Below, one piece after another: positions 7,099-15,174 of a DNA stretch of 20,676 nt. The notes under the pieces are model-generated. The model searched no databases and was not told the origin of the DNA. It saw nothing but the letters and a program-made list of their open reading frames with translations. This stretch comes from JBGTBQ01 sp041749275. GTDB lineage: Bacteria > Acidobacteriota > Blastocatellia > Pyrinomonadales > Pyrinomonadaceae. Position 1 is the stretch's first letter, and every line of letters begins with the position of its first letter. A program made the position numbers and the translations under genes. Where the stretch lies: assembly GCA_041749275.1 (NCBI GenBank), contig JBGTBQ010000075.1, forward strand, positions 1 through 20,676, read 5' to 3'.

Positions 7099-7446
7099 TC
7101 ACTGCGCCGGCATCATCCTTTTGCGGTCTATCTCCACTTCAAACGCATCGCCGTGCCTCGCGGGCAGCGCTCCGAGCCGCGCGCGGGCCGGTTCTGTCTC
7201 CGGTCTCCCCGCGTGGCGTCGCACGATCTCGCGCCACGCCGAGCCGTCATAGTGATATTGCTTCGTGGCTTCGTTGAAAGTGACAACGATGCCCTGTCTG
7301 CGAAATCTGTCGAAGCTGTTGAAGTTAAGAAAGGAAGTGCGCGCGGGCGCTCCGCCGGCTTCCATCTAGCGCTGCTTGTCCAGACCGCCTTCGCACGAGT
7401 TGACACCTGTGCTCTGCGCCTTCGGCGGCTGATAGATGGTTCTCAT
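7099..7446 (-). pseudogene. possible small broken gene (frame interrupted by TAG)
   Basis: On the minus strand an ATG at 7446, preceded by GGGAAGAAG, opens a 26-codon frame that ends in TAG (7366-7368). The same frame restarts immediately with ATG at 7365 and runs 88 codons to 7099. The second part includes FNSFDRFRRQGIVV and ATKQYHYDGSAWREIV, which read like real protein rather than random GC-rich translation. I do not recognise the family. It may be a nonsense-mutated remnant, two tiny overlapping genes, or chance. The right 59-bp repeat lies directly upstream of its start. Confidence 0.35.
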
Positions 7447-7456
7447 CTTCTTCCCT

Positions 7457-7515
7457 GCTAGGGAGAACAAAATGCTAACCCTGCCAACTTTCTTGTTCCG
7501 CTCCCATTATTGACC
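7457..7515 (-). repeat. right copy of 59-bp inverted repeat
   Basis: Starts GCTAGGGAGAACAAAATGC and ends CCCATTATTGACC. It is the inverted partner of 2672-2730 (54/59 identical), with the fully identical part nearest the enclosed gene. No obvious target-site duplication is seen outside the two copies. Confidence 0.85.
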
Positions 7516-7645
7516 GATTACTTGCCTCCCTCGCGGGCACTTGCGCCGCCCGCGTTTCAGTGTTCAAATTCAAGCACACGCAGCCGGGCGGGGCGCTCGG
7601 ACATCTAACGACATCTCTCCAATTTCATCTGCGAAGGATTCCGTA

Positions 7646-9793
7646 ATGAGACTTTCAAGATTCACGGGCGCGGCGCTGGCGGCGCTTTTATTCATCACGA
7701 CCTGTCCCCTGCCGGCGTTGGCCGACGAGGGGATGTGGACGTTCAACAATCTCCCGCGCGCCGAGATCAAGCGTCGCTACGGTTTTGAAGTTACGGACGA
7801 GTGGTTGCGCCGGGCGCAGCTTGCCGTCGTGCGCTTCCCGAACGGCACCGGCTCGTTCGTCTCGCCGGAGGGTCTGGTGCTGACGAACTATCACATCGTC
7901 GAGGAGGCGGTCGGCGCGCTCTCGACCGCCGAGCGCGACTACGCCAAGACCGGTTTTGTCGCCCACCGGCGCGAGGACGAGTTGAAGATCGAGGGGATGG
8001 AGCTGAACCAGCTCGTCGGCATCGAGGATGTGACGGCGCGCGTCACGGGCGCGGTCAAGCCGGACATGTCCGCGGCGGAGGCGGCCCCCGCGCGGCAGGC
8101 CGAGATTACGCGCATCGAGAGTGAGTCCACCGAGAAGACGAGTCTCAAGTCTGAAGTGGTGACGCTCTATCAGGGCGGGCGTTACGATCTCTATCGCTAC
8201 CGCAAGTATACGGACGTGCGGCTCGTCTTCGCGCCCGAATTTCAGACCGCCTTTTTCGGCGGCGACCCGGACAACTTCAACTTCCCGCGCTACAACCTCG
8301 ATACGGCGCTCGTCCGCGTCTACGAGGACGGAAAGCCCCACCGCCCCGAAAGCTATTTCAAGTGGTCGGCGGCGGGTGCGAAGGAGGGCGACCTCACGTT
8401 CGTCGTCGGCAGTCCCGGCACGACGCAGCGGCTCAACACCGTAGCGCACCTCGAATTTTTGCGCGACCACGGCACGCCCTACACCATCAGCATCCTCGAA
8501 AGCCGGCGCGACGCTTTGAAGCCCTACATGGCGCGCGGCGAAGAGGAGACGCGACGCGGCCAGAACGAGCTGAACTACGCCGAGAACTTTATCAAGGTTT
8601 TCAAGGGGCAGCTCGAAGGTCTGCGCGACCCCGCGTTGATGCGTCGCAAGCTGGAGGCCGAGCGTGCGCTGCGCCGCTTTGTCAACGCGGACCCGCGCCG
8701 CAAGGCCGACTACGGCGATGCGTGGGAGCAGATCGCCGGAGCGCGCAAGAGTCTCGGCGATTACGAGCGCGACCGCCGTTTCCTCGGCGGCCTCTCGTTC
8801 TCCGACACCGGCGCGGCCTTCAACACGCAGCTCTTCACCTCCGCGCGCGGCCTCGTCCGTCTCGCGGAAGAGTCGGCGAAGCCCGACTCGGAGCGTCTGC
8901 CCGAGTTCACGGACGCGCGCCGCGCCGGGATGGAAGCCGCGCTCTACTCGACCGCGCCCGTCTATGACGACCTCGAACAGATCAAGCTCACGGCCTCGCT
9001 CGCGCTCCTGCGCTCGACCTACGGCCCCACGCATCCGCTCGCGCGCAAAGTTCTCGCCGGCAAGACGCCCGAAGCGCGAGCCGCGGAACTGCTCAAGGGA
9101 ACGAAGCTCAAGGACGTAGAGTTCCGCCGCCAACTCGCGGCGGGCGGCAAAGCCGCGATTGAGAAGTCGAACGATCCGCTCATCGCGCTCGCGCGCTCGA
9201 TTGACGCGGAGGCGCGCGCGGCGCGCAAGCGTTACGAGTCGGAGGTGTTGGGCGTCGAGCGCACGGCCTACGGGATGATCGCGCGGGCGCTCTTCGAGAA
9301 AGAGGGAACGGGCCTCTATCCGGATGCGACCTTCACGCCGCGTCTCTCTTACGGCGCCGTCAAGGGTTATATGGAGCGCGGGAAGCGCGTCACGCCGTTC
9401 ACGAACTTCGCCGGCCTCTACGCGCGCGCCGCCGCGCACCGATACAAGTTCCCCTACAATCTCACACCGCTCTGGACGGAGAAGAAGTCGGCCCTTGATC
9501 TCAAGACGCCCTTCAACTTCGTTACTACGAACGACATCACGGGCGGCAACTCCGGCTCGCCGACTTTCAACAAGGAACTGGAACTCATCGGCCTTATCTT
9601 CGACGGCAACATCCAGTCGCTCGTGGGCGCCTTCCACTATGACGAGTCGGTCAACCGTTCCATCTCGGTGGACTCGCGCGGCATGCTCGAAGCGCTCCGC
9701 AAGGTCTACGGCGCGACCGAAGTGGCGGATGAGTTGACGGCCAAGACGCCCTCCATGGAGCAGACGCAGTCCGGCGCACGCGCGGCGCGCTGA
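7646..9793 (+). CDS. S46 family dipeptidyl-peptidase (DPP7-like)
   Basis: A 715-residue exported serine peptidase, the usual length for family S46. I chose ATG 7646 because GAAGGA lies 7 bases upstream and a signal peptide (residues 1-26, cleavage near ALA-DEG) follows directly; an upstream ATG at 7541 would bury the signal peptide. The catalytic triad is visible: His83 in LTNYHIVEE, Asp219 in RYNLDTALV and Ser636 in GGNSGSP. Eighteen residues after the Ser there is Gly (654, in IFDGN), where Asp/Glu-specific DPP11 enzymes have Arg, so preference for hydrophobic P1 residues (DPP7-like) is predicted. It should release dipeptides from peptide N-termini in the periplasm. It converges with the serine hydrolase gene and appears to be a single-gene transcript. 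Confidence 0.93.
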   Translation: MRLSRFTGAALAALLFITTCPLPALADEGMWTFNNLPRAEIKRRYGFEVTDEWLRRAQLAVVRFPNGTGSFVSPEGLVLTNYHIVEEAVGALSTAERDYAKTGFVAHRREDELKIEGMELNQLVGIEDVTARVTGAVKPDMSAAEAAPARQAEITRIESESTEKTSLKSEVVTLYQGGRYDLYRYRKYTDVRLVFAPEFQTAFFGGDPDNFNFPRYNLDTALVRVYEDGKPHRPESYFKWSAAGAKEGDLTFVVGSPGTTQRLNTVAHLEFLRDHGTPYTISILESRRDALKPYMARGEEETRRGQNELNYAENFIKVFKGQLEGLRDPALMRRKLEAERALRRFVNADPRRKADYGDAWEQIAGARKSLGDYERDRRFLGGLSFSDTGAAFNTQLFTSARGLVRLAEESAKPDSERLPEFTDARRAGMEAALYSTAPVYDDLEQIKLTASLALLRSTYGPTHPLARKVLAGKTPEARAAELLKGTKLKDVEFRRQLAAGGKAAIEKSNDPLIALARSIDAEARAARKRYESEVLGVERTAYGMIARALFEKEGTGLYPDATFTPRLSYGAVKGYMERGKRVTPFTNFAGLYARAAAHRYKFPYNLTPLWTEKKSALDLKTPFNFVTTNDITGGNSGSPTFNKELELIGLIFDGNIQSLVGAFHYDESVNRSISVDSRGMLEALRKVYGATEVADELTAKTPSMEQTQSGARAAR

Positions 9794-9843
9794 ATCTCCA
9801 CCAGCGGCGGGCGCGCATTTTGCCGTGGCTAGCTATATACCGC

Positions 9844-9972
9844 GCACACCAAGAAGTAGACTGTCAGAACCGCCTGCGGTAGCGGGCGGTCTCCAACCTT
9901 GACGGAGAGACCGCCCGCTCCCGCAGGCGGTTCTGACCTGCCTGCGTCCACCTCGTCGGCATCTTGGTGTGC
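9844..9972. repeat. nested palindromic element between convergent genes, possible bidirectional terminator
   Basis: Inner arms of 31 bases (9863-9893 and 9907-9937) pair at 30 of 31 positions around a 13-base loop. Outer arms GCACACCAAGA (9844-9854) and TCTTGGTGTGC (9962-9972) also pair exactly. The structure sits between the S46 gene (plus) and the serine hydrolase (minus). It lacks a T-run, so it is not a textbook intrinsic terminator; a REP/MITE-like palindromic repeat that also ends transcription is plausible. Confidence 0.7.
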
Positions 9973-9983
9973 CCGGCAGATAG

Positions 9984-10070
9984 GTGCTTCGGCTGCCGCT
10001 CTCGACGGGCAAGGCCGCAGGGGGCTACATCAATCTCTACCGCGAGTCGAGCGCGGACACGCGCCCTAAT
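9984..10070 (+). pseudogene. possible protein-gene remnant, unidentified
   Basis: The plus-strand frame from GTG 9984 reads LRLPLSTGKAAGGYINLYR and continues with a few more protein-like residues. A stop (TAG 9981-9983) lies just before it and the frame runs into the 3' end of the convergent serine hydrolase gene. There is no ribosome binding site, and no family is recognised. It may be the tail of a gene otherwise lost. Confidence 0.2.
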
Positions 10071-11361
10071 CCGTTATCGCCTGATAGACGAGGGCGCGCA
10101 GTTTGTCGTGGTCATCGAGACCTCTAGCGGGGATGAGCTGCGTGAAATAGACGACCACGAGCTGCTCCTTCGGGTCTACCCAGTAGACGGAATGATAAGC
10201 CCCGCCCCACCCGAATTCGCCGACCGACCCCGGCAGACCTCTGGCTCCCACGTTCTCCAGCACGGAAAAGCCGAGTCCGAAGCCCTGACCCTCTCGGAAC
10301 GCTTTGCCCGCGAGGTGGTTGACCGTCATCAACTCTACGCTCTTGCGGCTCAGGATTCGTTTCCCCTCCAACTCGCCGCCGTTGAGGAGCATCTGTAGGA
10401 ACCGCGCGTAGTTATCGGCGGTTGAAAGCAGCCCCGCGCCGCCCGAAAAGCTCTTCCTCGGCCCCTGCACGTAAGCGCCCTGCCCCACCATGCCGCCCGG
10501 ATCGGGCGCACGCTCAAGACCCCCCGACTCTCGCGCGGAGTAAACGACGGCGAGCCGCTCGCGCTTCGACTCCGGGAGATAGAAGTGCGTGTCCGTCATC
10601 CCCAGCGGCTGGAGGATGCGCGCGCGGAGAAACTCGTCGAGCGTCTGGCCGCTCACACGCTCGATGAGTGCGCCGAGGATGTCGGTCGCATAGCCGTAGA
10701 CCCATCGCTCGCCGGGCTGCGCGTCGAAAGGGAGCGCGGCCATGCGCGCGATGGTCGCGCCGACCGGCTCGTCGCGGTCCGCGAAGTACCAGCCCTTGAT
10801 CCCTGCCGCATCCCAACGGTCGCGTGCGATTCCGTCGCCGTAGCCGACGCCCGCCGTGTGCGTCAACAGGTCGCGGATCGTGATGGGCCGCTTCGCCTTC
10901 ACAACCTCGTACCCGCCTCCCGGCTTCGGCGTCGCGACGGTTGTCTCGCGGAACTCAGGCAGGTACTTGCCGACGGGGTCGGAGATAAGGAGGCGGCCAT
11001 CCTCCTGTAGCACCATGATCCCGACGCTCACGAGCGCTTTTGTCTGGGACGCGATGCGAAAGATCGTGTCTTCACGCATGGGCGAAGCGGCCTCGCGGTC
11101 TCTCTGCCCAAACGCCTCGACATAGACCGCTTTGCCGCGCCGCGCCACGAGCGCCACTCCGCCGGGAAGCCGTTCCTCCGTCGCGTAACCATGAAGGGCC
11201 GCGCTCAAACGCTTGAGCCGCTCCGACGAAAGGCCCACGGTCTCTGGACGCGCCCGCGAGAGCGCCTGCGCGACGGCAGCCGGCGCGGTTGACAGAAGGC
11301 TGAAGAGCAAGGCGGCGACTATCGTCGCCCGTCGCGCTCTGTTCAAAAATCCGGTGTTCAT
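10066..11361 (-). CDS. exported beta-lactamase-fold serine hydrolase (class C / esterase-like)
   Basis: A 431-residue protein of the beta-lactamase/D-alanyl-D-alanine carboxypeptidase/EstB-type superfamily. Residues 1-31 form a signal peptide. The SxxK motif is SQTK (Ser105, Lys108); Tyr222 in VYGYATDILG corresponds to the catalytic Tyr of EstB-like enzymes; the third motif is FGWGGAYH near residue 390. These points fit an esterase or peptidase better than a true antibiotic lactamase. I chose ATG 11361 because AAGAGGG lies 6 bases upstream. The same open frame continues upstream with no features and overlaps the permease gene. It lies 125 bp after the permease on the same strand, so it may be the last gene of the sugar operon or have its own promoter. 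Substrate unknown. Confidence 0.9.
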   Translation of the reverse strand: MNTGFLNRARRATIVAALLFSLLSTAPAAVAQALSRARPETVGLSSERLKRLSAALHGYATEERLPGGVALVARRGKAVYVEAFGQRDREAASPMREDTIFRIASQTKALVSVGIMVLQEDGRLLISDPVGKYLPEFRETTVATPKPGGGYEVVKAKRPITIRDLLTHTAGVGYGDGIARDRWDAAGIKGWYFADRDEPVGATIARMAALPFDAQPGERWVYGYATDILGALIERVSGQTLDEFLRARILQPLGMTDTHFYLPESKRERLAVVYSARESGGLERAPDPGGMVGQGAYVQGPRKSFSGGAGLLSTADNYARFLQMLLNGGELEGKRILSRKSVELMTVNHLAGKAFREGQGFGLGFSVLENVGARGLPGSVGEFGWGGAYHSVYWVDPKEQLVVVYFTQLIPARGLDDHDKLRALVYQAITD

Positions 11362-11486
11362 CGGCATCCCTCTTTTAATTTGATGATGACCTGACATGGT
11401 GGTTTGTCGCGGGGCGCGACCGCCTCTGGCGCGGGCGCACGCGCTGGCGGTGAGGACGCCCGCGAAACCATGTGCGGCAGGGCGCG

Positions 11487-12431
11487 CTACTTCGCCACTG
11501 ACCTCCGTTGCGAGAGTTGGTCGGCCATGACGCCGAGCAGGATGACGACGCCCATCACGGCGAAGTTGAGCGAAGAGGGAATGCCCAGCAGGTTGACGAG
11601 GTTCTGCAAGACCTGCAAGAGCGCCGCGCCGATGAGGATGCCGACAATCGAACCCTCGCCGCCGCGCAAGCTGCACCCGCCCAAGACCGCCGCCGCGATG
11701 CCGTATAGCTCGTAGGCATTGCCGTGCGACGACGGCGAGATCGAATTCGTGTAGAAGGCGAGGACGACGCCGGCGATGCCGGCCAGCAGACCGGAGAGGA
11801 CATACGCGCTGGCGACGATCAGAGATGAGTTGACGCCGGAATAGCGCGCGGCCACTTCGTTGCGCCCCACGGCGAAGAGATAACGACCGTACACCGAGCG
11901 GTGGAGCACGACCCACATCACCGCCGCGATGATGATGAGGAGGATGAACGGCATCGGGATGCCGAAGAGACTGCCCGTCGCCACGTTTTGCAGCGTCTCG
12001 AACCCGGCGGCGGCGCCAAAGCCCTTCGTCTCGTCGTTGGCGATAAAACGCGCGAGGCCACGGTAGAACAACAGGCCGCAGAGCGTGACGATGAAGGGCT
12101 GCATCCGCACCTTTGTGATGAGGACGCCGTGCAGCGCGCCGAGCGCCGTCGCCACCGCGATGACCAGCAGCACCGCGAGCGGCCCCGGCAGACCCCACTC
12201 GACCAGCGCCATCGAGAGCAGCACGCCCAGCAGCGCGAAGATCGAGCCGACCGACAGGTCAATCCCGCCCGTGATGATGACGATGCCGACGCCGATGCTG
12301 AAAATGCCGTACATCCCGATCAGCCGCGCCATGTTCTGCAAATTGGCCCCCGACAAAAAACGCGGGTTGAGCACGGCCACGACGACGCACAGAACGACGA
12401 GCAGGATGAAGGTGCCGAGTTCTTTTCTCAT
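11487..12431 (-). CDS. sugar ABC transporter permease (RbsC/MglC-type)
   Basis: A 314-residue hydrophobic membrane protein with about 8-10 predicted membrane segments. It carries the family hallmark GGIDLSVGS near residue 56 and the loop VYGRYLFAVGRNEVAARYSGV, typical of the ribose/xylose/galactose permease family (BPD_transp_2). It forms the inner-membrane channel with the ATPase encoded just upstream. ATG 12431 is preferred over the preceding GTG (12434) because GAGG is 6 bases upstream of the ATG. A 114-bp spacer separates it from the ATPase gene. The sugar carried cannot be read from the permease; gene context points to galactose or arabinose. Confidence 0.92.
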   Translation of the reverse strand: MRKELGTFILLVVLCVVVAVLNPRFLSGANLQNMARLIGMYGIFSIGVGIVIITGGIDLSVGSIFALLGVLLSMALVEWGLPGPLAVLLVIAVATALGALHGVLITKVRMQPFIVTLCGLLFYRGLARFIANDETKGFGAAAGFETLQNVATGSLFGIPMPFILLIIIAAVMWVVLHRSVYGRYLFAVGRNEVAARYSGVNSSLIVASAYVLSGLLAGIAGVVLAFYTNSISPSSHGNAYELYGIAAAVLGGCSLRGGEGSIVGILIGAALLQVLQNLVNLLGIPSSLNFAVMGVVILLGVMADQLSQRRSVAK

Positions 12432-12548
12432 CACGAACCTCAGAAGCTGTTAGCTCAGAATTAAGGGGCCGCCCGCGGCGAGCAGACCGCCGGTCGGAAA
12501 CTCTTCAATCGCGGCGAGGGAAGAAGCCGAAAGCTAACCGCTTTCCCC

Positions 12549-14048
12549 TTACTGTTTTCCCACCGCCAGCCGCATGATCGCCTCTTCGCTGCACTGCGAG
12601 CGTTCGAGGATGCCGGTGATGTTGCCTTCGTGCATGACGGCCACGCGGTCGCTCTCGCCTATGATTTCTTCCATGTCGGAGGAGATCATCATAATGGCGA
12701 CGCCGCTCTCGGCCAGTTCACGCATGAGGTGATAGATTTCCGCCTTCGCGCCGACATCAATGCCGCGCGTCGGCTCGTCGAAGATCAAAAGCTTCGGGTT
12801 CAGAGAGAGCCACTTCGCCAGCACGACCTTCTGCTGATTGCCGCCCGACAGGTTTCCCGCGCGCGCTTCGACCGTCGGGGCTTTGATGTTGAGCTTGCCG
12901 CGCATCTCCTCGGCGACCTTTCGCTCGGCGTCATACTTGATTAGCCCCATCGAGGCGTAGCGGTCGAGCGCGGGCAGCGTGACGTTCGCGCGGATGGGGA
13001 AGTCGAGGAGCAGGCCGGAGTTGCGGCGGTCTTCCGGGACGAGATAGATGCCGCGCGGGATGGTGTCGCGCGGCGAAGAGATTTTGACCGGCGTGCCGTC
13101 GAGCATGACCGTTCCGGCCAAAGGAGCGTCCACGCCGAAGATGCTCTGCGCGACCTCGGAGCGGCCCGCGCCGACGAGTCCCGCGAAGCCGAGAATCTCC
13201 CCTTTGCCGATGTCGAAGGAGACCGTGCGTTGCGGGTATCGGCTCGTCCGCAGGTCGCGGACTTCGACGTAGCCCGGCTGCCGGGTCGCCGTCGAAGGTT
13301 CGTAAAAATGCTTGATGTCGCGCCCCACCATCAGCTTGACGATGTTGTCGTGATTGATCTCGTCGCGCGCGAGCGAGCCGGCGTTGCGCCCGTCACGCAG
13401 GACGACGACGCGGTCGGCCAATTCGCCAATCTCGCCCAGCCGGTGCGAGATGTAGATGATGCTGACGCCCTGCGCGCGCAACTCTTTCGAGACCGCGAGC
13501 AGCCGCTCGGTCTCGGTGAGCGTGAGGCTCGAAGTCGGTTCGTCCATGATGAGGATGCGCGCGTTCAGCGAGAGCGCCTTCGCCATCTCGACCATCTGCT
13601 GCTGCGCGATGGAGAGCTGTGCGAGCGGCGTGCGGCTGGGAATGTCGAGGCCGAGCCGCTTCAAGTGAACTTCCGTCCGGGCGTGTAGCTTGTCGCGGTC
13701 AATGAGCCGGAGCAGTCCGCCCCAAACCGGCTCGCGCCCGAGGTAGACGTTCTCGCCGATGTTCAAATTGTCGAGGACGTTCAGCTCCTGATGGACGAAG
13801 CCGATGCCGTACGCGGTCGCGTCCGAGACCGAATGGATGACGGCCTCGCTCCCGTTGATGCGTATCGCACCGCCGTCCGGTTGGTAGACGCCGCCGAGAA
13901 TCTTCATCAACGTGGACTTGCCCGCGCCGTTCTCGCCGGCCAGCGCCACCACCTCGCCCGGATAAACTTCCAGATCAACCGCGTCGAGCGCAATCACGCC
14001 GGGGAACCGCTTGCCGATCCCCTTCATTTCGAGGAGTAAGGAAGACAT
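12549..14048 (-). CDS. sugar ABC transporter ATP-binding protein, two ABC domains (RbsA/MglA/AraG-type)
   Basis: A 499-residue tandem ATPase. Domain 1 has Walker A GENGAGKST (38-46), a signature-like LSIAQQQ and Walker B ILIMDEPTSSL. Domain 2 has a degenerate Walker A (GLVGAGRSE), as is usual in this family, with signature LSGGNQQKVVLAKWL and Walker B LLIFDEPTRGID. One such polypeptide supplies both ATPase halves of a carbohydrate importer. No clear Shine-Dalgarno precedes ATG 14048, so translation may depend on coupling to the binding-protein gene, which ends 66 bp upstream. Length and motifs are normal for the family. Confidence 0.95.
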   Translation of the reverse strand: MSSLLLEMKGIGKRFPGVIALDAVDLEVYPGEVVALAGENGAGKSTLMKILGGVYQPDGGAIRINGSEAVIHSVSDATAYGIGFVHQELNVLDNLNIGENVYLGREPVWGGLLRLIDRDKLHARTEVHLKRLGLDIPSRTPLAQLSIAQQQMVEMAKALSLNARILIMDEPTSSLTLTETERLLAVSKELRAQGVSIIYISHRLGEIGELADRVVVLRDGRNAGSLARDEINHDNIVKLMVGRDIKHFYEPSTATRQPGYVEVRDLRTSRYPQRTVSFDIGKGEILGFAGLVGAGRSEVAQSIFGVDAPLAGTVMLDGTPVKISSPRDTIPRGIYLVPEDRRNSGLLLDFPIRANVTLPALDRYASMGLIKYDAERKVAEEMRGKLNIKAPTVEARAGNLSGGNQQKVVLAKWLSLNPKLLIFDEPTRGIDVGAKAEIYHLMRELAESGVAIMMISSDMEEIIGESDRVAVMHEGNITGILERSQCSEEAIMRLAVGKQ

Positions 14049-14114
14049 ATACGTAAGTGCGGGGACTGAGCCTGAGTCCGCCGCTCCGGGGCGGGTTGGC
14101 GTGCACGCTTCGAT

Positions 14115-15131
14115 CTATGCGCGCCCGCGCAGCCGGTTGATCTTCGTGGTGAACTCTTCGATGCTGTCTTTCTTGATGACGAGCGTCGGAACGATGATCT
14201 GCTTGTTCGCCGGGATGACCGACTTGTCGCCGCCGAGCACCTTCGCCATGATTTCGATGGACTGCTTGCCGAACTCAAAGGGCTGCTGCACGACCGTGGC
14301 GAAGATGGAGCCGTCCTTGACGCCGGCGAGCGTCTCGTCCTCTTCATCGAAGGCGATGATCTTGACCTGTCCGATCTTGCCCGCGTCTTTGACGGCGTTG
14401 AGAATGGCCGGGCCGTTGTAGCTCCACAGTCCGACGAGCGCAGCCACGTCCGAGTGTTTCACCAGCGTGTCGGCGGCGTTCGACTTGGCGCGCACGCGGT
14501 CCGTGTCGTCCGTGCGGAGGTCAATGATCTCGATGTTCGAGCCTTGCAGCGCCTCTTTGATTCCCTGAAAACGTTCCGCCGCGTTGCGCGCGTCCGACTT
14601 GCCGACAAAGACCATAATCTTGCCGCCCTGCGGGAGCGCCTCCTTGATGAGCGCGCCCGCCTGCCGCCCGGCGGCGACGTTGTCGGTGCCGATATAGCAG
14701 GCGCGGTCGCTTTTCGGCGCGTCGCTGTCCTGCGTCACGACGAGCGCCTGCTTCGCGGTGTCGTTAATAAGCTGCACTTGATTGTCCGGGTCAACGGGGC
14801 TGATGGCGATGCCGTCAATACCCTTGGCGAGCAGGTCGTCAATCACGCGCTTCTGATCCGCCGCCGTCCCTTCCGCCGGAATTTTGAACTCCACCGTCAC
14901 GTTCGCCAACTCAGTGTCTGCTTGCTCGACCCCTTTGCGCGCGATGGTCCAGAAGTCCGAAGCGTTGTTCGTGACGAAGGCCAGCTTGAACTGTTTACCG
15001 CCACCCGCGCCGGGGGCTGAGTTGCCGCCGCTATTGGCGGTCTGATTTTCTCCCGTCCCGCCGGCGCAAGCCGTGACGAGCAGCGCCATCAGCGCGCAGA
15101 GACAAACGTGTGCGATGCAGGTCTTTTTCAT
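14115..15131 (-). CDS. sugar-binding lipoprotein of the ABC transporter (RbsB-type, peripla_BP_4)
   Basis: A 338-residue substrate-binding protein. It has a lipoprotein signal peptide with LLVTAC, so Cys22 should be lipidated, followed by a Gly/Asn/Ser-rich spacer to about residue 46. The mature part has the type I periplasmic fold seen in ribose/galactose/xylose binders: FVTNNASDFW at the start, GIDGIAISPVDPD, CYIGTDNVAAGRQAG and the hinge-region stretch IIAFDEEDETL. AGGAGG lies 5 bases before the ATG, one of the strongest ribosome binding sites here, consistent with the high level needed for a binding protein. It is the first of the three transporter genes and begins 43 bp after galE. Its ligand is probably a hexose or pentose matching the kinase. 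Confidence 0.95.
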   Translation of the reverse strand: MKKTCIAHVCLCALMALLVTACAGGTGENQTANSGGNSAPGAGGGKQFKLAFVTNNASDFWTIARKGVEQADTELANVTVEFKIPAEGTAADQKRVIDDLLAKGIDGIAISPVDPDNQVQLINDTAKQALVVTQDSDAPKSDRACYIGTDNVAAGRQAGALIKEALPQGGKIMVFVGKSDARNAAERFQGIKEALQGSNIEIIDLRTDDTDRVRAKSNAADTLVKHSDVAALVGLWSYNGPAILNAVKDAGKIGQVKIIAFDEEDETLAGVKDGSIFATVVQQPFEFGKQSIEIMAKVLGGDKSVIPANKQIIVPTLVIKKDSIEEFTTKINRLRGRA

Positions 15132-15174
15132 CTGATCCTCCTGAAGCTATCTGAGTTCTGATCTTAAAAAATTT

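Noticed and set aside
2672..7515. Classical composite transposon
   Set aside because: No transposase or recombinase gene lies between the inverted repeats and no flanking target duplication is visible, so only the repeat structure is reported.
7688..9637. 649-codon open frame on the minus strand
   Set aside because: It lies antisense to the S46 peptidase, which has all catalytic motifs. It is Arg/Glu/Val-rich and low in meaningful motifs, as expected for a GC-rich shadow frame.
10066..11361. Antibiotic-resistance class C beta-lactamase
   Set aside because: The motifs (SQTK, YGYATD, WGG) fit the broad esterase/peptidase branch; there is no canonical YxN or KTG as in AmpC.
11362..12198. N-terminal extension of the serine hydrolase frame
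   Set aside because: It is the shadow of the permease gene; a signal peptide with its own ribosome binding site begins at 11361.
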